A stretch of DNA of 64,000 nucleotides from UBA10566 sp964346795 (GTDB lineage: Bacteria > Bacteroidota > Bacteroidia > Bacteroidales > P3), in the NCBI GenBank assembly GCA_964346795.1, contig CAYFWD010000001.1, positions 1 through 64,000 of the forward strand. Reading direction: 5' to 3'. Positions within the stretch are counted from its first letter, which is position 1. The number at the start of each line of letters is the position of its first letter. Under the pieces are notes generated by a model. That model did not search any database. It was not told the origin of the DNA and was given only the letters and a program-made list of their open reading frames with translations. This document shows positions 1-9,500 of the stretch, in pieces. Both the position numbers and the translations under genes were made by a program.

Positions 1-752
1 CTTTTAAACTTATAGGTTATTGTTCCTTTTTGTTCTTGTGGTGCATTTGGTGCTGCTGAAAATTTTGAATTAGTGGCTGCTGTCTCACAATGACGCCATA
101 AAGAACGACTATCAATGGTTGTACCCCTTGCTCCTGCAACAGCTCTCGTTACCTCTCCTTGTGGATTGACCCAAATAGTTACTACTATTGAACCTACTTC
201 ATTAGTTTTTGAAGGGGGGAGTCCTAATTTCTTGGTGCCTCTTCCTGCTAAAGAGAATGTATGCCCTGAACCTGTAGCATCAAACCCTGTACCTCCTCCT
301 CCATCATTTCCATCTCCTATTCCGTCTCCCTTCCCAGAGCCTTCTCCCGAACCTGTATTTTGAACCTTACCTCTTTGGAATAAAGCATTAGGGTTTATAG
401 TTTCTTCCTTTGAAGCTTGTGAGGTTTCTTGGATAGATGGCTTGGATGTAGGTTTCGTTGTTGGCTTTGCAGTTATTGCAACATCATCTGTTGTTTGAGA
501 AGCGTAATATTCTTCTCCTTCTGAAATATCATGAATAGGATTATATGCATCACTTCCTCCCAAATCCTCCATCATAGCATTACCATCATCTTCTAAACTT
601 CCAAAATCCATAACAACTCCATATTCTGGTGGTGGTGGGTCTGGGTATTTTAGTCCCATTGCTACCAAAAGTAATAAAAGTAAACCATGGAATAGCAGAG
701 TTGCTATCACACTTATTATTGTTCTTTTATTGTCTTTTTCTTTGAGTTCCAT
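1..752 (-). CDS. TonB-like energy-transducer protein (C-terminus cut by window edge)
   Basis: The reading frame opens at an ATG at 752 and runs off the left edge, giving 250 visible codons. The N-terminus (MELKEKDNKR) is short and basic and is followed by one hydrophobic segment at about residues 11-31 and then PDPPPPEYGV, the usual inner-membrane anchor and proline stretch of TonB-family transducers. The middle is low-complexity Thr/Lys/Ser and then Gly-rich, suited to span the periplasm. The visible end (GSIVVTIWVNPQGEV onwards) matches the start of a TonB C-terminal domain. The ATG directly abuts the exbD stop codon, so ExbB-ExbD-TonB form one operon. TonB family members couple the proton gradient to outer-membrane receptors; which receptor is served cannot be told. 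Confidence 0.85.
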   Translation of the reverse strand, partial: MELKEKDNKRTIISVIATLLFHGLLLLLLVAMGLKYPDPPPPEYGVVMDFGSLEDDGNAMMEDLGGSDAYNPIHDISEGEEYYASQTTDDVAITAKPTTKPTSKPSIQETSQASKEETINPNALFQRGKVQNTGSGEGSGKGDGIGDGNDGGGGTGFDATGSGHTFSLAGRGTKKLGLPPSKTNEVGSIVVTIWVNPQGEVTRAVAGARGTTIDSRSLWRHCETAATNSKFSAAPNAPQEQKGTITYKFK

Positions 753-1166
753 CTATTTTTCTGGTTGGGTTGCAAGTATCACTTTATGTTTTTGCCCAGT
801 GGAAGCATTTATCTTATTTACTGCATCAATAACCGTTACTACATATTGAACAGGAACAGTTTTATCTGTATGAAGCTTTATTGTCGCATCTTGTATGTTT
901 GCTATGTAATTTGCTATTGTTGGTGCAAGCTCTGCTTCTGGCGTAGGTTGATTTTCTACAAAATATTGGTAGTTTGTATCAATAGTTACCGTTACATTTT
1001 GCTTTGCCATAGTTTGTCCAGTAGTACTTTTTGGCAAAAGGACCTTGATAGCATTGGGGCTAATAAGAGTTGAAGTCAGCATAAAAAATATAAGCAACAA
1101 GAATACCAAGTCACTCATTGATGCTGAATTAAAATTAGGGTCTATCTTATTTCTTGTTTGAATCAT
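753..1166 (-). CDS. exbD: ExbD/TolR family biopolymer transport protein
   Basis: A 137-residue protein with a single N-terminal membrane segment (about residues 18-40, LVFLLLIFFMLTSTLI) and a periplasmic domain, the normal ExbD/TolR size and topology. The Asp of SMSDLVFLLL at the start of the membrane helix is the conserved proton-path residue of the family. ExbD forms the proton channel with ExbB and energises TonB. The gene lies 12 bp after exbB and ends immediately before the TonB-like start codon, so the three are very likely translated from one message. ExbD and TolR cannot be separated by sequence alone; the TonB-like neighbour favours ExbD. Confidence 0.92.
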   Translation of the reverse strand: MIQTRNKIDPNFNSASMSDLVFLLLIFFMLTSTLISPNAIKVLLPKSTTGQTMAKQNVTVTIDTNYQYFVENQPTPEAELAPTIANYIANIQDATIKLHTDKTVPVQYVVTVIDAVNKINASTGQKHKVILATQPEK

Positions 1167-1178
1167 TGCAAAAGAAAA

Positions 1179-1880
1179 TTAAGCTGGTTCGTGCAATAAG
1201 TCCATAAATTCCATTGTTCTCGCCTCTAACAAGAAAACAATTTTATTTATTTTACTTACTAAAATACTATAAAGGAAGTTACAAATAATACCTACTATCA
1301 ATCCTCCAACGGTTGTTATCATTGCTTCATAAATTCCACTTGATAGAACTTGAATATCTATATTGTTTCCTGCTGCTGCCATATCAAAGAAGGCTCTTAC
1401 CATCCCTGTTACTGTTCCTAAAAAACCTAAACTAGGTCCTAAAGCAGCTATTGTTCCAACCATTGATACTCCATTTTCTAATCTTGCCACTTCAAGCTTT
1501 CCAACGTTTTCTACTGCTTGATTTATGTCATTTAATGGTCTTCCTATTCTAGAAAGCCCTTTATCCAACATTCTACCTATTGGAGTATTATTACTTTTTG
1601 TTAGAGCTTTTGCTCCTTCAAGGTCTCCTTTATGAATAAAAGCTTTTATATTGTTGATAAAATTTTTGTCTTCCTTTGCTGCTTTATTTAGTGCTAGGTA
1701 TCTTTCAACAAAAATATAAACTGCAATTATTGAAAGAATTGCCAATACAATCATTATCCAACCTCCTTTTACAGCAAGGTCAATAATATTCATTGTTTTT
1801 TCTGTTTGAACTACTTCGGAGGTTGTTTGAACTATTGTTGATGCTCCTTCTTGTACTTGTAATATAATATTTGCAAACAT
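1179..1880 (-). CDS. exbB: ExbB/TolQ/MotA family proton channel protein
   Basis: A 233-residue protein with three membrane segments: about residues 36-58, then a pair near 140-165 and 185-210. The conserved MotA/TolQ/ExbB block is visible, including GTIAALGPSLGFLGTVTGMV and IYEAMITTVGGLIVGI. The N-terminus before the first helix is polar and probably outside the membrane. ExbB is the pentameric scaffold of the ExbB-ExbD proton motor in the inner membrane. It sits 16 bp downstream of a T9SS cargo gene and 12 bp upstream of exbD, so transcription may start before the cargo gene at the promoter near 3460. Confidence 0.92.
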   Translation of the reverse strand: MFANIILQVQEGASTIVQTTSEVVQTEKTMNIIDLAVKGGWIMIVLAILSIIAVYIFVERYLALNKAAKEDKNFINNIKAFIHKGDLEGAKALTKSNNTPIGRMLDKGLSRIGRPLNDINQAVENVGKLEVARLENGVSMVGTIAALGPSLGFLGTVTGMVRAFFDMAAAGNNIDIQVLSSGIYEAMITTVGGLIVGIICNFLYSILVSKINKIVFLLEARTMEFMDLLHEPA

Positions 1881-1896
1881 GTATCAGTTGTTTTTA

Positions 1897-3435
1897 TTAA
1901 TTTAATATGATTTTTTCTATTTGAATATTATCGTTTTTAAATATTTTTATGAGATATAATCCTTTGGAATGATTTTCTAAACTAACATCCTCTGGCAAAA
2001 AGTTAGATTCATATACCAACTCTCCCAATGAAGACCATATTTCTATTTTTGATATATCTTCTTTATGTTCGTCCTTAAAGTATATTGTTCCTGTTGTTGG
2101 ATTAGGGTAAATTTCTACCTTAGAAATAATATCTTGAACCTCATCTAAACTTTCTCTTGGCGTAATAAAGGAATATTCTGATGACCAATCACTATTATGT
2201 TCTCCACAAAGAGCTCTTACCTGTACCTTATATTCTGTTCTTGGAGTAAGTCCTACTACATTATAAAATGGTTGTTCTGTTATTCCTCCAGCTGCTGGCA
2301 GAGGTTGTGATGATAATCCAAACCTTACTTCCCATCTTGATTGAAGCATTGAACCAGGCATCCAAGTAATTTGGGCAGAAGAATGTGTGTAGTTAGAACC
2401 ACTTACATTTGACACAGGTGCACATAATGGAGGAAGAGTTGTAAAAGTTTTTATATTTGTCCATTCTCCATTTGAATTCTCACAAATTGCTCTTACAAAA
2501 AGAGAATATGATGTACCTCCTGTCAACCCTACTAACAGAACTGTATCTTTTGTCGTTAGTATTGTTGTTCCAGTACCTGGCGTATGACCAGGAAAACCAT
2601 ATTCTACTTCCCATTGAGTTTGATATGGACCAGGAATAAAACTAACTCTTGCTGTTGTAATATCAATTGAATCTATTTTTACTTCAGAAGGTAAAACACA
2701 ACAAGCATCACAAGTTTTAAATGAAAGAGGGTCTGAGTATAAAGTGTCATTTACATTTGTGTTTTTATATCTAGACATCGAAAAAGCTCTAACATAGTAT
2801 GTCTTATCTGAAATAAGATTTGTAAGATTACTTGAATAAATCATAGGACAAGTATCAACGGGGGTTGAAACATTTGTACGTGTCCCTGATTGAAGAATAG
2901 GCATTGGATTGGTTGTAGAATAAACAAAACCTTTGTATCCAATAGTAGCAATATCATTTGTATCAAGTTCTGCATTTATTGTTGCCTTATACATTTCTAT
3001 ATTGGTAGTTGGTTTCATAACCAATGTTGGTGCTGTAGGATAGGGGATATAAACTGACATTGGAGCTGACCAAACTGTATCTGGTCCTCCTGATATTTTC
3101 TTTGCAAAAGCTCTTACATAGTAAGTTTTACCAGAGCGCATAAATAAGTTAAATATAGTATTAGTATTAATATCAAAAGTAAAAACTGAGTCAAGTTTTG
3201 CTGTATTTGAAACCAGTTTAAATGAAATACCAGGACGCATTACAGGCATGGGAACAGTGTCATAAATAAATCCAACTCCATTTATTGTCCATCCTCCCAA
3301 GTTTGTAACCTTTGCATTTAACTTTGCTCCATAATAAGTAGTATCTGTTATAGAAACCATTACCACTGTAGGTTGAGCAATAGTTTTTCCTACAAACAGA
3401 CAAGCAAATAACATTAAAATAATAATCTTTTTCAT
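1897..3435 (-). CDS. Secreted fibronectin-type-III-like protein with T9SS sorting domain
   Basis: Read from the ATG at 3435 this is 512 residues. That start gives a classic signal peptide (MKKIIILMLFACLFVGKTIAQ) and lies about 25 nt after a TAnnTTTG promoter word; the in-frame upstream codons to 3504 would lie in front of the promoter and spoil the signal. Several repeated beta-sandwich blocks follow, with motifs such as GKTYYVRAFA, DKTYYVRAFS, SYSLFVRAIC and YKVQVRALC, typical of fibronectin III repeats. The last about 80 residues (IYPNPTTGTIYF ... GLYLIKIF) match the type A T9SS C-terminal domain. It is predicted to be exported across the outer membrane and left on the surface or released. 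Function beyond adhesion-type folding is unknown. Confidence 0.85.
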   Translation of the reverse strand: MKKIIILMLFACLFVGKTIAQPTVVMVSITDTTYYGAKLNAKVTNLGGWTINGVGFIYDTVPMPVMRPGISFKLVSNTAKLDSVFTFDINTNTIFNLFMRSGKTYYVRAFAKKISGGPDTVWSAPMSVYIPYPTAPTLVMKPTTNIEMYKATINAELDTNDIATIGYKGFVYSTTNPMPILQSGTRTNVSTPVDTCPMIYSSNLTNLISDKTYYVRAFSMSRYKNTNVNDTLYSDPLSFKTCDACCVLPSEVKIDSIDITTARVSFIPGPYQTQWEVEYGFPGHTPGTGTTILTTKDTVLLVGLTGGTSYSLFVRAICENSNGEWTNIKTFTTLPPLCAPVSNVSGSNYTHSSAQITWMPGSMLQSRWEVRFGLSSQPLPAAGGITEQPFYNVVGLTPRTEYKVQVRALCGEHNSDWSSEYSFITPRESLDEVQDIISKVEIYPNPTTGTIYFKDEHKEDISKIEIWSSLGELVYESNFLPEDVSLENHSKGLYLIKIFKNDNIQIEKIILN

Positions 3436-3459
3436 AATTATAATTGCATTTCTAAACGG

Positions 3460-3467
3460 CAAATATA
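3460..3467 (-). promoter_or_regulatory. Bacteroidota -7 promoter element for the T9SS/exbB operon
   Basis: The minus strand reads TATATTTG, matching the Bacteroidota TAnnTTTG word, 25 nt before the ATG at 3435. It fixes the start choice of the downstream gene. Confidence 0.6.
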
Positions 3468-3602
3468 CAATTAAAATTCTTTTTATAGCATATATTATCC
3501 ACATAAATTTTAATTCAGAGTTATTGAATAAGAAAATTCATTGTTTTTAATATCTATAAATCAATGTTGTAAGAAAAAATTTAGAAAAAAAGTGAGAAAA
3601 AA

Positions 3603-3633
3603 TTTGTCAGTTTAATAAATGATTGTACCTTTG
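3603..3633 (+). promoter_or_regulatory. Promoter of tRNA-Asn (TTTG, 19 bp, TACCTTTG)
   Basis: TTTG at 3603-3606 and TACCTTTG at 3626-3633 are separated by exactly 19 bp, the ideal Bacteroidota sigma-ABfr arrangement, 27 nt ahead of the tRNA. Confidence 0.75.
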
Positions 3634-3659
3634 CAACGCATTTTTGAAATGTAAAACAC

Positions 3660-3733
3660 TCCTCCTTAGCTCAGTTGGTTAGAGCACATGACTGTTAATC
3701 ATGGGGTCTTTGGTTCAAGTCCAAAAGGGGGAG
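3660..3733 (+). tRNA. tRNA-Asn (anticodon GTT)
   Basis: A 74-nt cloverleaf: acceptor TCCTCCT pairs with AGGGGGA, D arm GCTC/GAGC, anticodon stem CATGA/TCATG with loop CTGTTAA (anticodon GTT), and T arm TTTGG/CCAAA around TTCAAGT. The 3' CCA is not encoded. A strong terminator follows directly. Confidence 0.96.
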
Positions 3734-3734
3734 C

Positions 3735-3767
3735 AAAGGAGAGTAAAGGTTTTACTCTCCTTTTTTT
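3735..3767 (+). terminator. Rho-independent terminator of tRNA-Asn
   Basis: GGAGAGTAAA and TTTACTCTCC form a 10-bp stem around a GGT-type loop and are followed by a run of seven T. It lies immediately after the tRNA. Confidence 0.9.
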
Positions 3768-3798
3768 ATTTATTATTTTCAGCTAAAAATTTTAGTAT

Positions 3799-3806
3799 TA
3801 TCTTTG
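3799..3806 (+). promoter_or_regulatory. -7 promoter element (TATCTTTG) for the glycosyltransferase-tyrS pair
   Basis: TATCTTTG lies 17 nt before the ATG at 3824 and after the tRNA terminator, showing that the glycosyltransferase has its own promoter. No clear TTTG box is seen 19 bp upstream. Confidence 0.6.
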
Positions 3807-3823
3807 CAATTTATTTATTGCTT

Positions 3824-4690
3824 ATGAAAGTTGTAGGATTTTCCTTTATTAGAAATGCAATCAAATTTGACTACCCTATAGTAGAATCAATTACTTCAAT
3901 ATTACCTTTATGTGATGAGTTTATTATTGCATTAGGAAACTCTGATGATAATACCGAAGAGCTAATAAAATCTATTGATTCAAATAAACTAAAGATTATC
4001 AATACTGTTTGGGACGAAAGTCTTCGTAAAGGAGGAAGGGTTTTAGCTCAAGAAACAGATAAGGCTTTTAGAGAAATAAAAAATGCAGATTGGGCATTTT
4101 ATATTCAAGGAGATGAAGTAATTCATGAAAAATACTTACCTGTTATTAAAGAATCAATGGAAAAATGGAAAGATGATAAAAGAGTTGAGGGGTTGCTTTT
4201 TAATTACTCCCATTTTTATGGTTCTTACGATTATGTTGGAGATTCAAGAAGATGGTATAGAAGAGAAATCAGAATAATTAGAGCAGATAAAAACATTTCT
4301 TCATATAAAGACGCACAAGGTTTTCGGAAAAATAACAGAAAATTAAATGTAAAACATATTGACGCTTGGGTTTATCATTATGGTTGGGTAAAGCCACCTT
4401 CCACTCAACAAGAAAAGCAAAAATACTTCAATACCCTTTGGCACGATGAGGGTTGGATTAAAAAGAATATAAAAGGCACTAATCAATTTGACTATTCTAC
4501 AATAGACTCTTTATCTCTATTCAAGGGAACTCACCCAAAAGTAATGCAGGAAAGAATAAATAAAATCAATTGGAAATTTGATTTTGACCCAACAAAAAAG
4601 AATTTTGGATTAAAAGCCAAGTTTCTCCACTTTATTGAAAAAACATTTGGATGGAGAATTGGAGAATATAAAAACTATAAAATAATTTAA
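3824..4690 (+). CDS. Glycosyltransferase family 2 protein
   Basis: The frame is open back to 3701, but that would run through tRNA-Asn and its terminator. The ATG at 3824, downstream of a TATCTTTG promoter word, gives 288 residues starting MKVVGFSFIRN. The fold looks like a GT-A family 2 enzyme: a nucleotide-binding start (FSFIRNAIKFDYPIVESI), DEFIIALGNSDD, and an acidic metal site in IQGDEV at about residue 98. Similar proteins of about 290 residues are common in Bacteroidota, where they add sugars to surface glycans; donor and acceptor are not predictable. It ends 4 bp before tyrS, so the two are co-transcribed. Confidence 0.8.
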   Translation: MKVVGFSFIRNAIKFDYPIVESITSILPLCDEFIIALGNSDDNTEELIKSIDSNKLKIINTVWDESLRKGGRVLAQETDKAFREIKNADWAFYIQGDEVIHEKYLPVIKESMEKWKDDKRVEGLLFNYSHFYGSYDYVGDSRRWYRREIRIIRADKNISSYKDAQGFRKNNRKLNVKHIDAWVYHYGWVKPPSTQQEKQKYFNTLWHDEGWIKKNIKGTNQFDYSTIDSLSLFKGTHPKVMQERINKINWKFDFDPTKKNFGLKAKFLHFIEKTFGWRIGEYKNYKII

Positions 4691-4694
4691 ATCA

Positions 4695-5975
4695 ATGGAT
4701 AATTTTATAAAGGAATTAGAATGGAGAGGCATGATACATGATATAATGCCTGGAACTGAAGAAATACTAATGAAAGAAATGACAACTGCCTATGTTGGAA
4801 TTGACCCTACTGCCGACTCTTTACATATTGGACATTTGGTTGGAGTTATGATGCTTACTCATCTTCAAAGATGCGGACATCGTCCATTGGTTGTTTTGGG
4901 AGGAGCAACAGGTATGATTGGTGACCCTTCATTCAAAAGCGAAGAAAGAAAGCTATTGACAATAGAGCAAATCCAATATAATAAGTCTTGCATAGAAAAA
5001 CAGCTTTCAAAATTTATGGACTTTGAAAGCAATTCTCCCAACAAGGCTGAAGTTTTAAATAATTACGACTGGACAAAGGACTGGACATTCCTTGATTTTA
5101 TTCGAGATATTGGTAAACATATTACCGTTAATTATATGATGTCAAAAGATAGTGTTAAGAAAAGATTAGAAACAGGATTATCCTTTACAGAATTTTCTTA
5201 TCAATTACTTCAAGGATACGATTTCAAATACTTATACGAAAATTATAATTGCCGTTTACAAATGGGAGGCTCTGACCAATGGGGCAATATAACTACAGGA
5301 ACAGAACTAATTCGCAGAATGCTTCAAGGAGAAGCTTTTGCTCTAACTTGTCCATTAATCACTAAAGCAGATGGAGGAAAATTTGGAAAAACAGAAAAGG
5401 GAAATATTTGGCTTGATGCAGAAAAGACCTCTCCTTATGCTTTCTATCAATTTTGGTTAAATACTTCCGATGAAGACGCTAAAAAATTTATAAAAATATT
5501 TACTCTTTTCTCCAAAGAAGAGGTTGATGATATGATTCTTTCTCATGAAAAAGAACCTCATTTAAGAGAATTACAAAAAACACTTGCAAAGGATATGACA
5601 ATAAGAGTCCATGGAGAAAAAGAATTTCTTTCTGCTATTGAAGCTTCAGAAATACTTTTTGGGAAAGGGACAACTGAAACCCTAAAAAATTTGGATGAAA
5701 AAACTCTATTATCTGTTTTTGATGGAGTACCAATGTTTGAAATAGAAAGTAGATTATTAAATGAAGGAATAAATATTACCGAATTGGTTTCAGAAGGGAC
5801 AAATATCTTTTCTTCAAAATCAGAAGCAAGAAGGACTTTAAAAGAAAATGCACTATCATTAAATAAAGTGAAAATTAAAGAGGATTATGTTTGTACTAAT
5901 TCAGACTTACTCAATGATAAATACTTACTAATACAAAAAGGCAAAAAAAACTACTATTTAATATTAGTAAAGTAA
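4695..5975 (+). CDS. tyrS: Tyrosyl-tRNA synthetase
   Basis: A 426-residue class I synthetase of normal bacterial length that charges tRNA-Tyr. The HIGH signature appears as HIGHL near residue 45 and the KMSKS-equivalent loop as KFGKTEKG near residue 233. Tyrosine-binding motifs YDFKYLYENY and GGSDQWGNIT are present. The C-terminal about 70 residues carry the S4-like RNA-binding domain (FSSKSEARRTLKENALSLN). It follows the family 2 glycosyltransferase with a 4-bp gap and is followed by a phased intergenic repeat array and then a convergent lipoprotein gene. Confidence 0.97.
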   Translation: MDNFIKELEWRGMIHDIMPGTEEILMKEMTTAYVGIDPTADSLHIGHLVGVMMLTHLQRCGHRPLVVLGGATGMIGDPSFKSEERKLLTIEQIQYNKSCIEKQLSKFMDFESNSPNKAEVLNNYDWTKDWTFLDFIRDIGKHITVNYMMSKDSVKKRLETGLSFTEFSYQLLQGYDFKYLYENYNCRLQMGGSDQWGNITTGTELIRRMLQGEAFALTCPLITKADGGKFGKTEKGNIWLDAEKTSPYAFYQFWLNTSDEDAKKFIKIFTLFSKEEVDDMILSHEKEPHLRELQKTLAKDMTIRVHGEKEFLSAIEASEILFGKGTTETLKNLDEKTLLSVFDGVPMFEIESRLLNEGINITELVSEGTNIFSSKSEARRTLKENALSLNKVKIKEDYVCTNSDLLNDKYLLIQKGKKNYYLILVK

Positions 5976-6004
5976 TAGGGTAAACCAAACACAAAAGCTA
6001 TCCT

Positions 6005-6110
6005 GAATTTTTAAACGAAACTTAGATAAAAATAAACGAAACTTTTTTACATTTTTCTAGGAGATAATTTTATTTTTCTCCTAGAAAAATTCGGAAAGTC
6101 GGTAGTTTTT
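6005..6110 (+). repeat. Phased 21-bp intergenic array A
   Basis: Between the convergent tyrS and small-lipoprotein genes. TAAACGAAACTT recurs with its C at 6016 and 6037 (21 bp). The next two cores, CTAGGAG at 6057 and CTCCTAG at 6078, are again 21 bp apart and are reverse complements, so they can pair as a hairpin. The linkers are A/T tracts. The CTAGGAG/CTCCTAG words recur in arrays near 17.6, 26.07 and 50.86 kb. Confidence 0.75.
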
Positions 6111-6166
6111 TTTAGGAAAGGGAAAAATAAAAAAATATAAATCGAAGTAACAAAAAAATTGACATA

Positions 6167-6206
6167 AAAAAAGCAGTCTCAGGAATTTTGGGACTGCTGT
6201 TTTTTT
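6167..6206 (-). terminator. Terminator of the small lipoprotein gene
   Basis: AGCAGTCTC and GGGACTGCT form a stem flanked by A and T runs on both sides, so it can act for both strands; it follows the minus-strand lipoprotein and faces tyrS. A second perfect palindrome, CCAGATTAATCTGG, sits at 6213-6226. Confidence 0.85.
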
Positions 6207-6233
6207 CTTAAACCAGATTAATCTGGAATCTAA

Positions 6234-6383
6234 TTATTGAGCTGGTGTTTCAGTTGGAGTTTCTACTGTTTCAACAACTTCTTCTACTTGAGTTTCAGTT
6301 ACAGTTTCAGTTGGAGTTTCAGTTTTTCCACCACATGCTGCAAAAATGCTAGCAACAGCTAATAAAAACAATGCTTTTTTCAT
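6234..6383 (-). CDS. Small Thr/Glu-rich lipoprotein, 49 residues
   Basis: A 49-codon gene read from the ATG at 6383 to a TAA at 6234. The N-terminus MKKALFLLAVASIFAACGG is a clear lipoprotein signal with the modified Cys at residue 17. The mature part is only about 32 residues and consists almost entirely of repeats of the type TETPTE, TETVTET and VETVETPTETPAQ, ending in Gln. It has its own promoter word (TATCTTTG on the minus strand, 6431-6438) and a strong terminator, so it is a genuine stand-alone transcription unit. Tiny acidic lipoproteins of this kind are known in Bacteroidota but their role is not known to me. Confidence 0.85.
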   Translation of the reverse strand: MKKALFLLAVASIFAACGGKTETPTETVTETQVEEVVETVETPTETPAQ

Positions 6384-6430
6384 TTTGATTGTGTTTTAAT
6401 TAATTTGACAATTTATTTGTTTTAACGCGG

Positions 6431-6438
6431 CAAAGATA
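6431..6438 (-). promoter_or_regulatory. -7 promoter element (TATCTTTG) of the small lipoprotein
   Basis: The minus strand reads TATCTTTG, 47 nt before the ATG at 6383. Confidence 0.6.
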
Positions 6439-6570
6439 CAAAAAATATTTATATGCGTGCATATTTATATATTTTTATTTATCTAAAAACTATTTTATTA
6501 TTAACACAAAGCTCATTAATAAGCATTTATAGTTATTTGTTTTTCTTACAAAAATCTTACTTAGAAATTT

Positions 6571-9500
6571 TTATTTATCCTTGCCATGGCAGTTTTTATA
6601 CTTCTTTCCACTTCCACAAGGACAAGTTTCATTCCTTCCTATCTTCTTTTCAACATGAACAGGTTGAATTTTTTGTGGCTCTGATGGATTATCTGCCCTT
6701 AGCTCTTCCCTGCCTGTTTTTAGTTTTCTATTATCACTTTGAGGTAATTCTGTTTGCTTTACGTCATTTTCTCCTATTGGAAGAGTTGCACGACATAGGA
6801 AAGATGTTATATCTCTATTGATTTCGTTAATCATCTTTTCAAACAAACCAAAAGACTCTAATTTATAGATAAGCAATGGGTCTTTCTGTTCGTAAGAGGC
6901 TGCTTGAACTGATTGTTTCAAATCGTCAAGTTCTCTAAGGTGCTCCTTCCAAGCATTATCTATTATATGTAAGGTTATACTCTTTTCTATTGAAAGTCCT
7001 ATTTCTTTTCCATTAGTTATATATGATTTTTCAATTGGAGCAATTGCATTCATCATCTTTACTCCATCTGTTACAGGAAAGGCTATATTTGCATAAGTGT
7101 AGTTCTTGCTTTCGTAAAGATTTTTAACATAAGGGAAAGCCAATTGTGCTATCCTTTCCATTCTTTCCTTATATGTTGAATAAACTTTTTCATATAATTC
7201 TTCTACCAAGTCAGATTTTTTTGAATTGACAAAATATCTACTATCTTCTATTGGACACTCCATTGAGGTTAGTTTGATAAAGTCTAAACTAAAACCTTCC
7301 AAATCCCCATGATTATGATATTCATTAACCATATATTCTAATGTATCATAAATCATATTGGAAATATCTATTGATAGTTTATCGCCATAAAGTGCATTAC
7401 GACGCTTAGAGTAGATAACCTCACGCTGATTATTCATAACATCATCATACTCCAATAGTCTCTTTCTTGTCCCAAAATTATTCTCTTCTACTTTTCTTTG
7501 TGCTCTTTCTATACTCTTTGTCATCATTGAGTGTTGAATAACCTCTCCTTCTTTAAGTCCAAGCCTGTCCATAATCCTACTCATTCTATCAGAGCCAAAA
7601 AGTCGCATTAAATTATCTTCCAAAGAAACAAAAAACTGACTACTTCCTGGGTCTCCTTGACGTCCTGCACGTCCTCTTAACTGACGGTCAACCCTTCGTG
7701 ATTCATGTCTTTCTGTACCAATAATTGCTAACCCTCCTGCTTCCTTCACTCCTTCTCCAAGCTTAATGTCAGTTCCACGTCCAGCCATATTAGTTGCAAT
7801 AGTCACCGTTCCTGCAACTCCTGCCTCTGCAACAATGTCTGCTTCTTTTTTATGCAGCTTAGCATTTAACACATTATGCTTACTCTTTCGCATAGTGAGC
7901 ATCTTACTCAAAAGCTCTGAGGTTTCAACAGATGTTGTACCAACCAAAACAGGACGTCCTTTATTTACAAGGTTTTCTATTTCTACAATTACTGCATTGA
8001 ACTTTTCTCGTTTTGTTTTATAAATTAAATCATTCTCATCCAAACGAGCAATTGGGCGATTGGTTGGAATAACAACAACATCTAACTTATAAATATTCCA
8101 TAACTCACCTGCCTCTGTTTCTGCCGTACCTGTCATACCTGCAAGCTTACTATACATTCTAAAATAGTTTTGTAAAGTTATTGTTGCATAAGTTTGAGTT
8201 GCCGCTTCTACTTTTACATTTTCTTTTGCTTCAATTGCTTGGTGTAATCCATCAGAATAACGTCTTCCTTCCATAATACGACCTGTCTGTTCATCAACAA
8301 TCTTTACCTGATTATTCACAACAACATATTCCACATCTTTTTCAAAAAGAGTATATGCCTTTAATAGTTGGTTAATGGTATGAACCCTGTCGGATTGCGT
8401 TGCATAGGATTGAAGTATTTTATCTTTTCTTTCTGCCTTTTCTTTTGGAGTAAGGTTTTCTTTTTCAAGCTCTGCTATCTCACTTCCAACATCGGTAAGC
8501 ATATACATCTTAGGGTCTTCTCCCAATTGAGTCAAATACTCAATTCCCTTATCGGTAAGCTCTATGGAATTTATCTTCTCATCAATAATAAAATAAAGAG
8601 GGTCATCAATCTTATACATTTCCTTACTTTGGTCTTGCATAAATTGATTTTCGGTCTTTAACATTAGAGTTTTCATTCCAGGCTCACTCAAAAACTTAAT
8701 TAAAGCCTTATTCTTTGGCAATCCATGATGAGCTCTAAGCAATAATATTCCTCCTTCACGTTCTTCTTCTGGAGTTCTACCTTCTTTCAAAAGATTTTTA
8801 GCCTCTGCAAGTATTTGAGTAACAAAACCTCTTTGAACATTATAAAGTTTTTCAATAACAGGACGAAAACGTTCAAACTCTTGGTCATCTCCCTTTGGTG
8901 TTGGTCCAGAAATAATAAGAGGTGTACGAGCATCGTCAATCAAAACAGAGTCAACCTCGTCCACAATGGCATAGTTATGCTTACGCTGAACAATCTCATT
9001 TGGATTGTTACACATATTATCTCTTAGGTAGTCAAAACCAAACTCATTATTCGTTCCATAAGTTATATCTGCATTATAAGCATTGCGTCTTTGTTCGGAA
9101 TTAGGCTCGTGCTTATCAATACAATCAACTCTTAGCCCATGAAATTCAAAAATCATACTATTCCATTCAGAGTCACGTTTTGCCAAATAATCGTTAACTG
9201 TCACAACGTGAACACCCTTCCCTGGTAAAGCATTAAGATAAATTGGTAAAGTTGCCACAAGGGTTTTACCTTCTCCTGTCGCCATTTCTGCAATCTTACC
9301 TTGATGCAACACAGTACCACCAATAAGCTGAACATCGTAGTGAACCATGTTCCATTCTATCATATTACCACCTGCCATCCACGACTTATCAAAATATGCC
9401 TTATCCCCTACTATATTTACATTATCCTTAGTAGCTGCCAACTCCTTATCATAATCATTTGCCGTAACTTCAACCTTTTCATTTTCTGTAAATCGTCTTG

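Noticed and set aside
115..363. Plus-strand Pro-rich open frame
   Set aside because: It is opposite the Gly-rich part of the TonB-like gene, and the Pro run simply mirrors the GGN/GGT codons there.
3701..3823. Longer N-terminus of the family 2 glycosyltransferase
   Set aside because: It would be encoded by the 3' half of tRNA-Asn and its terminator; a promoter word at 3799 and ATG at 3824 fit better.
6453..6821. Plus-strand open frame over the 3' end of secA, and similar frames opposite nhaD, pnp and groEL
   Set aside because: They are antisense shadows of strongly conserved genes, with no promoter, no signal peptide logic and low-complexity translation.
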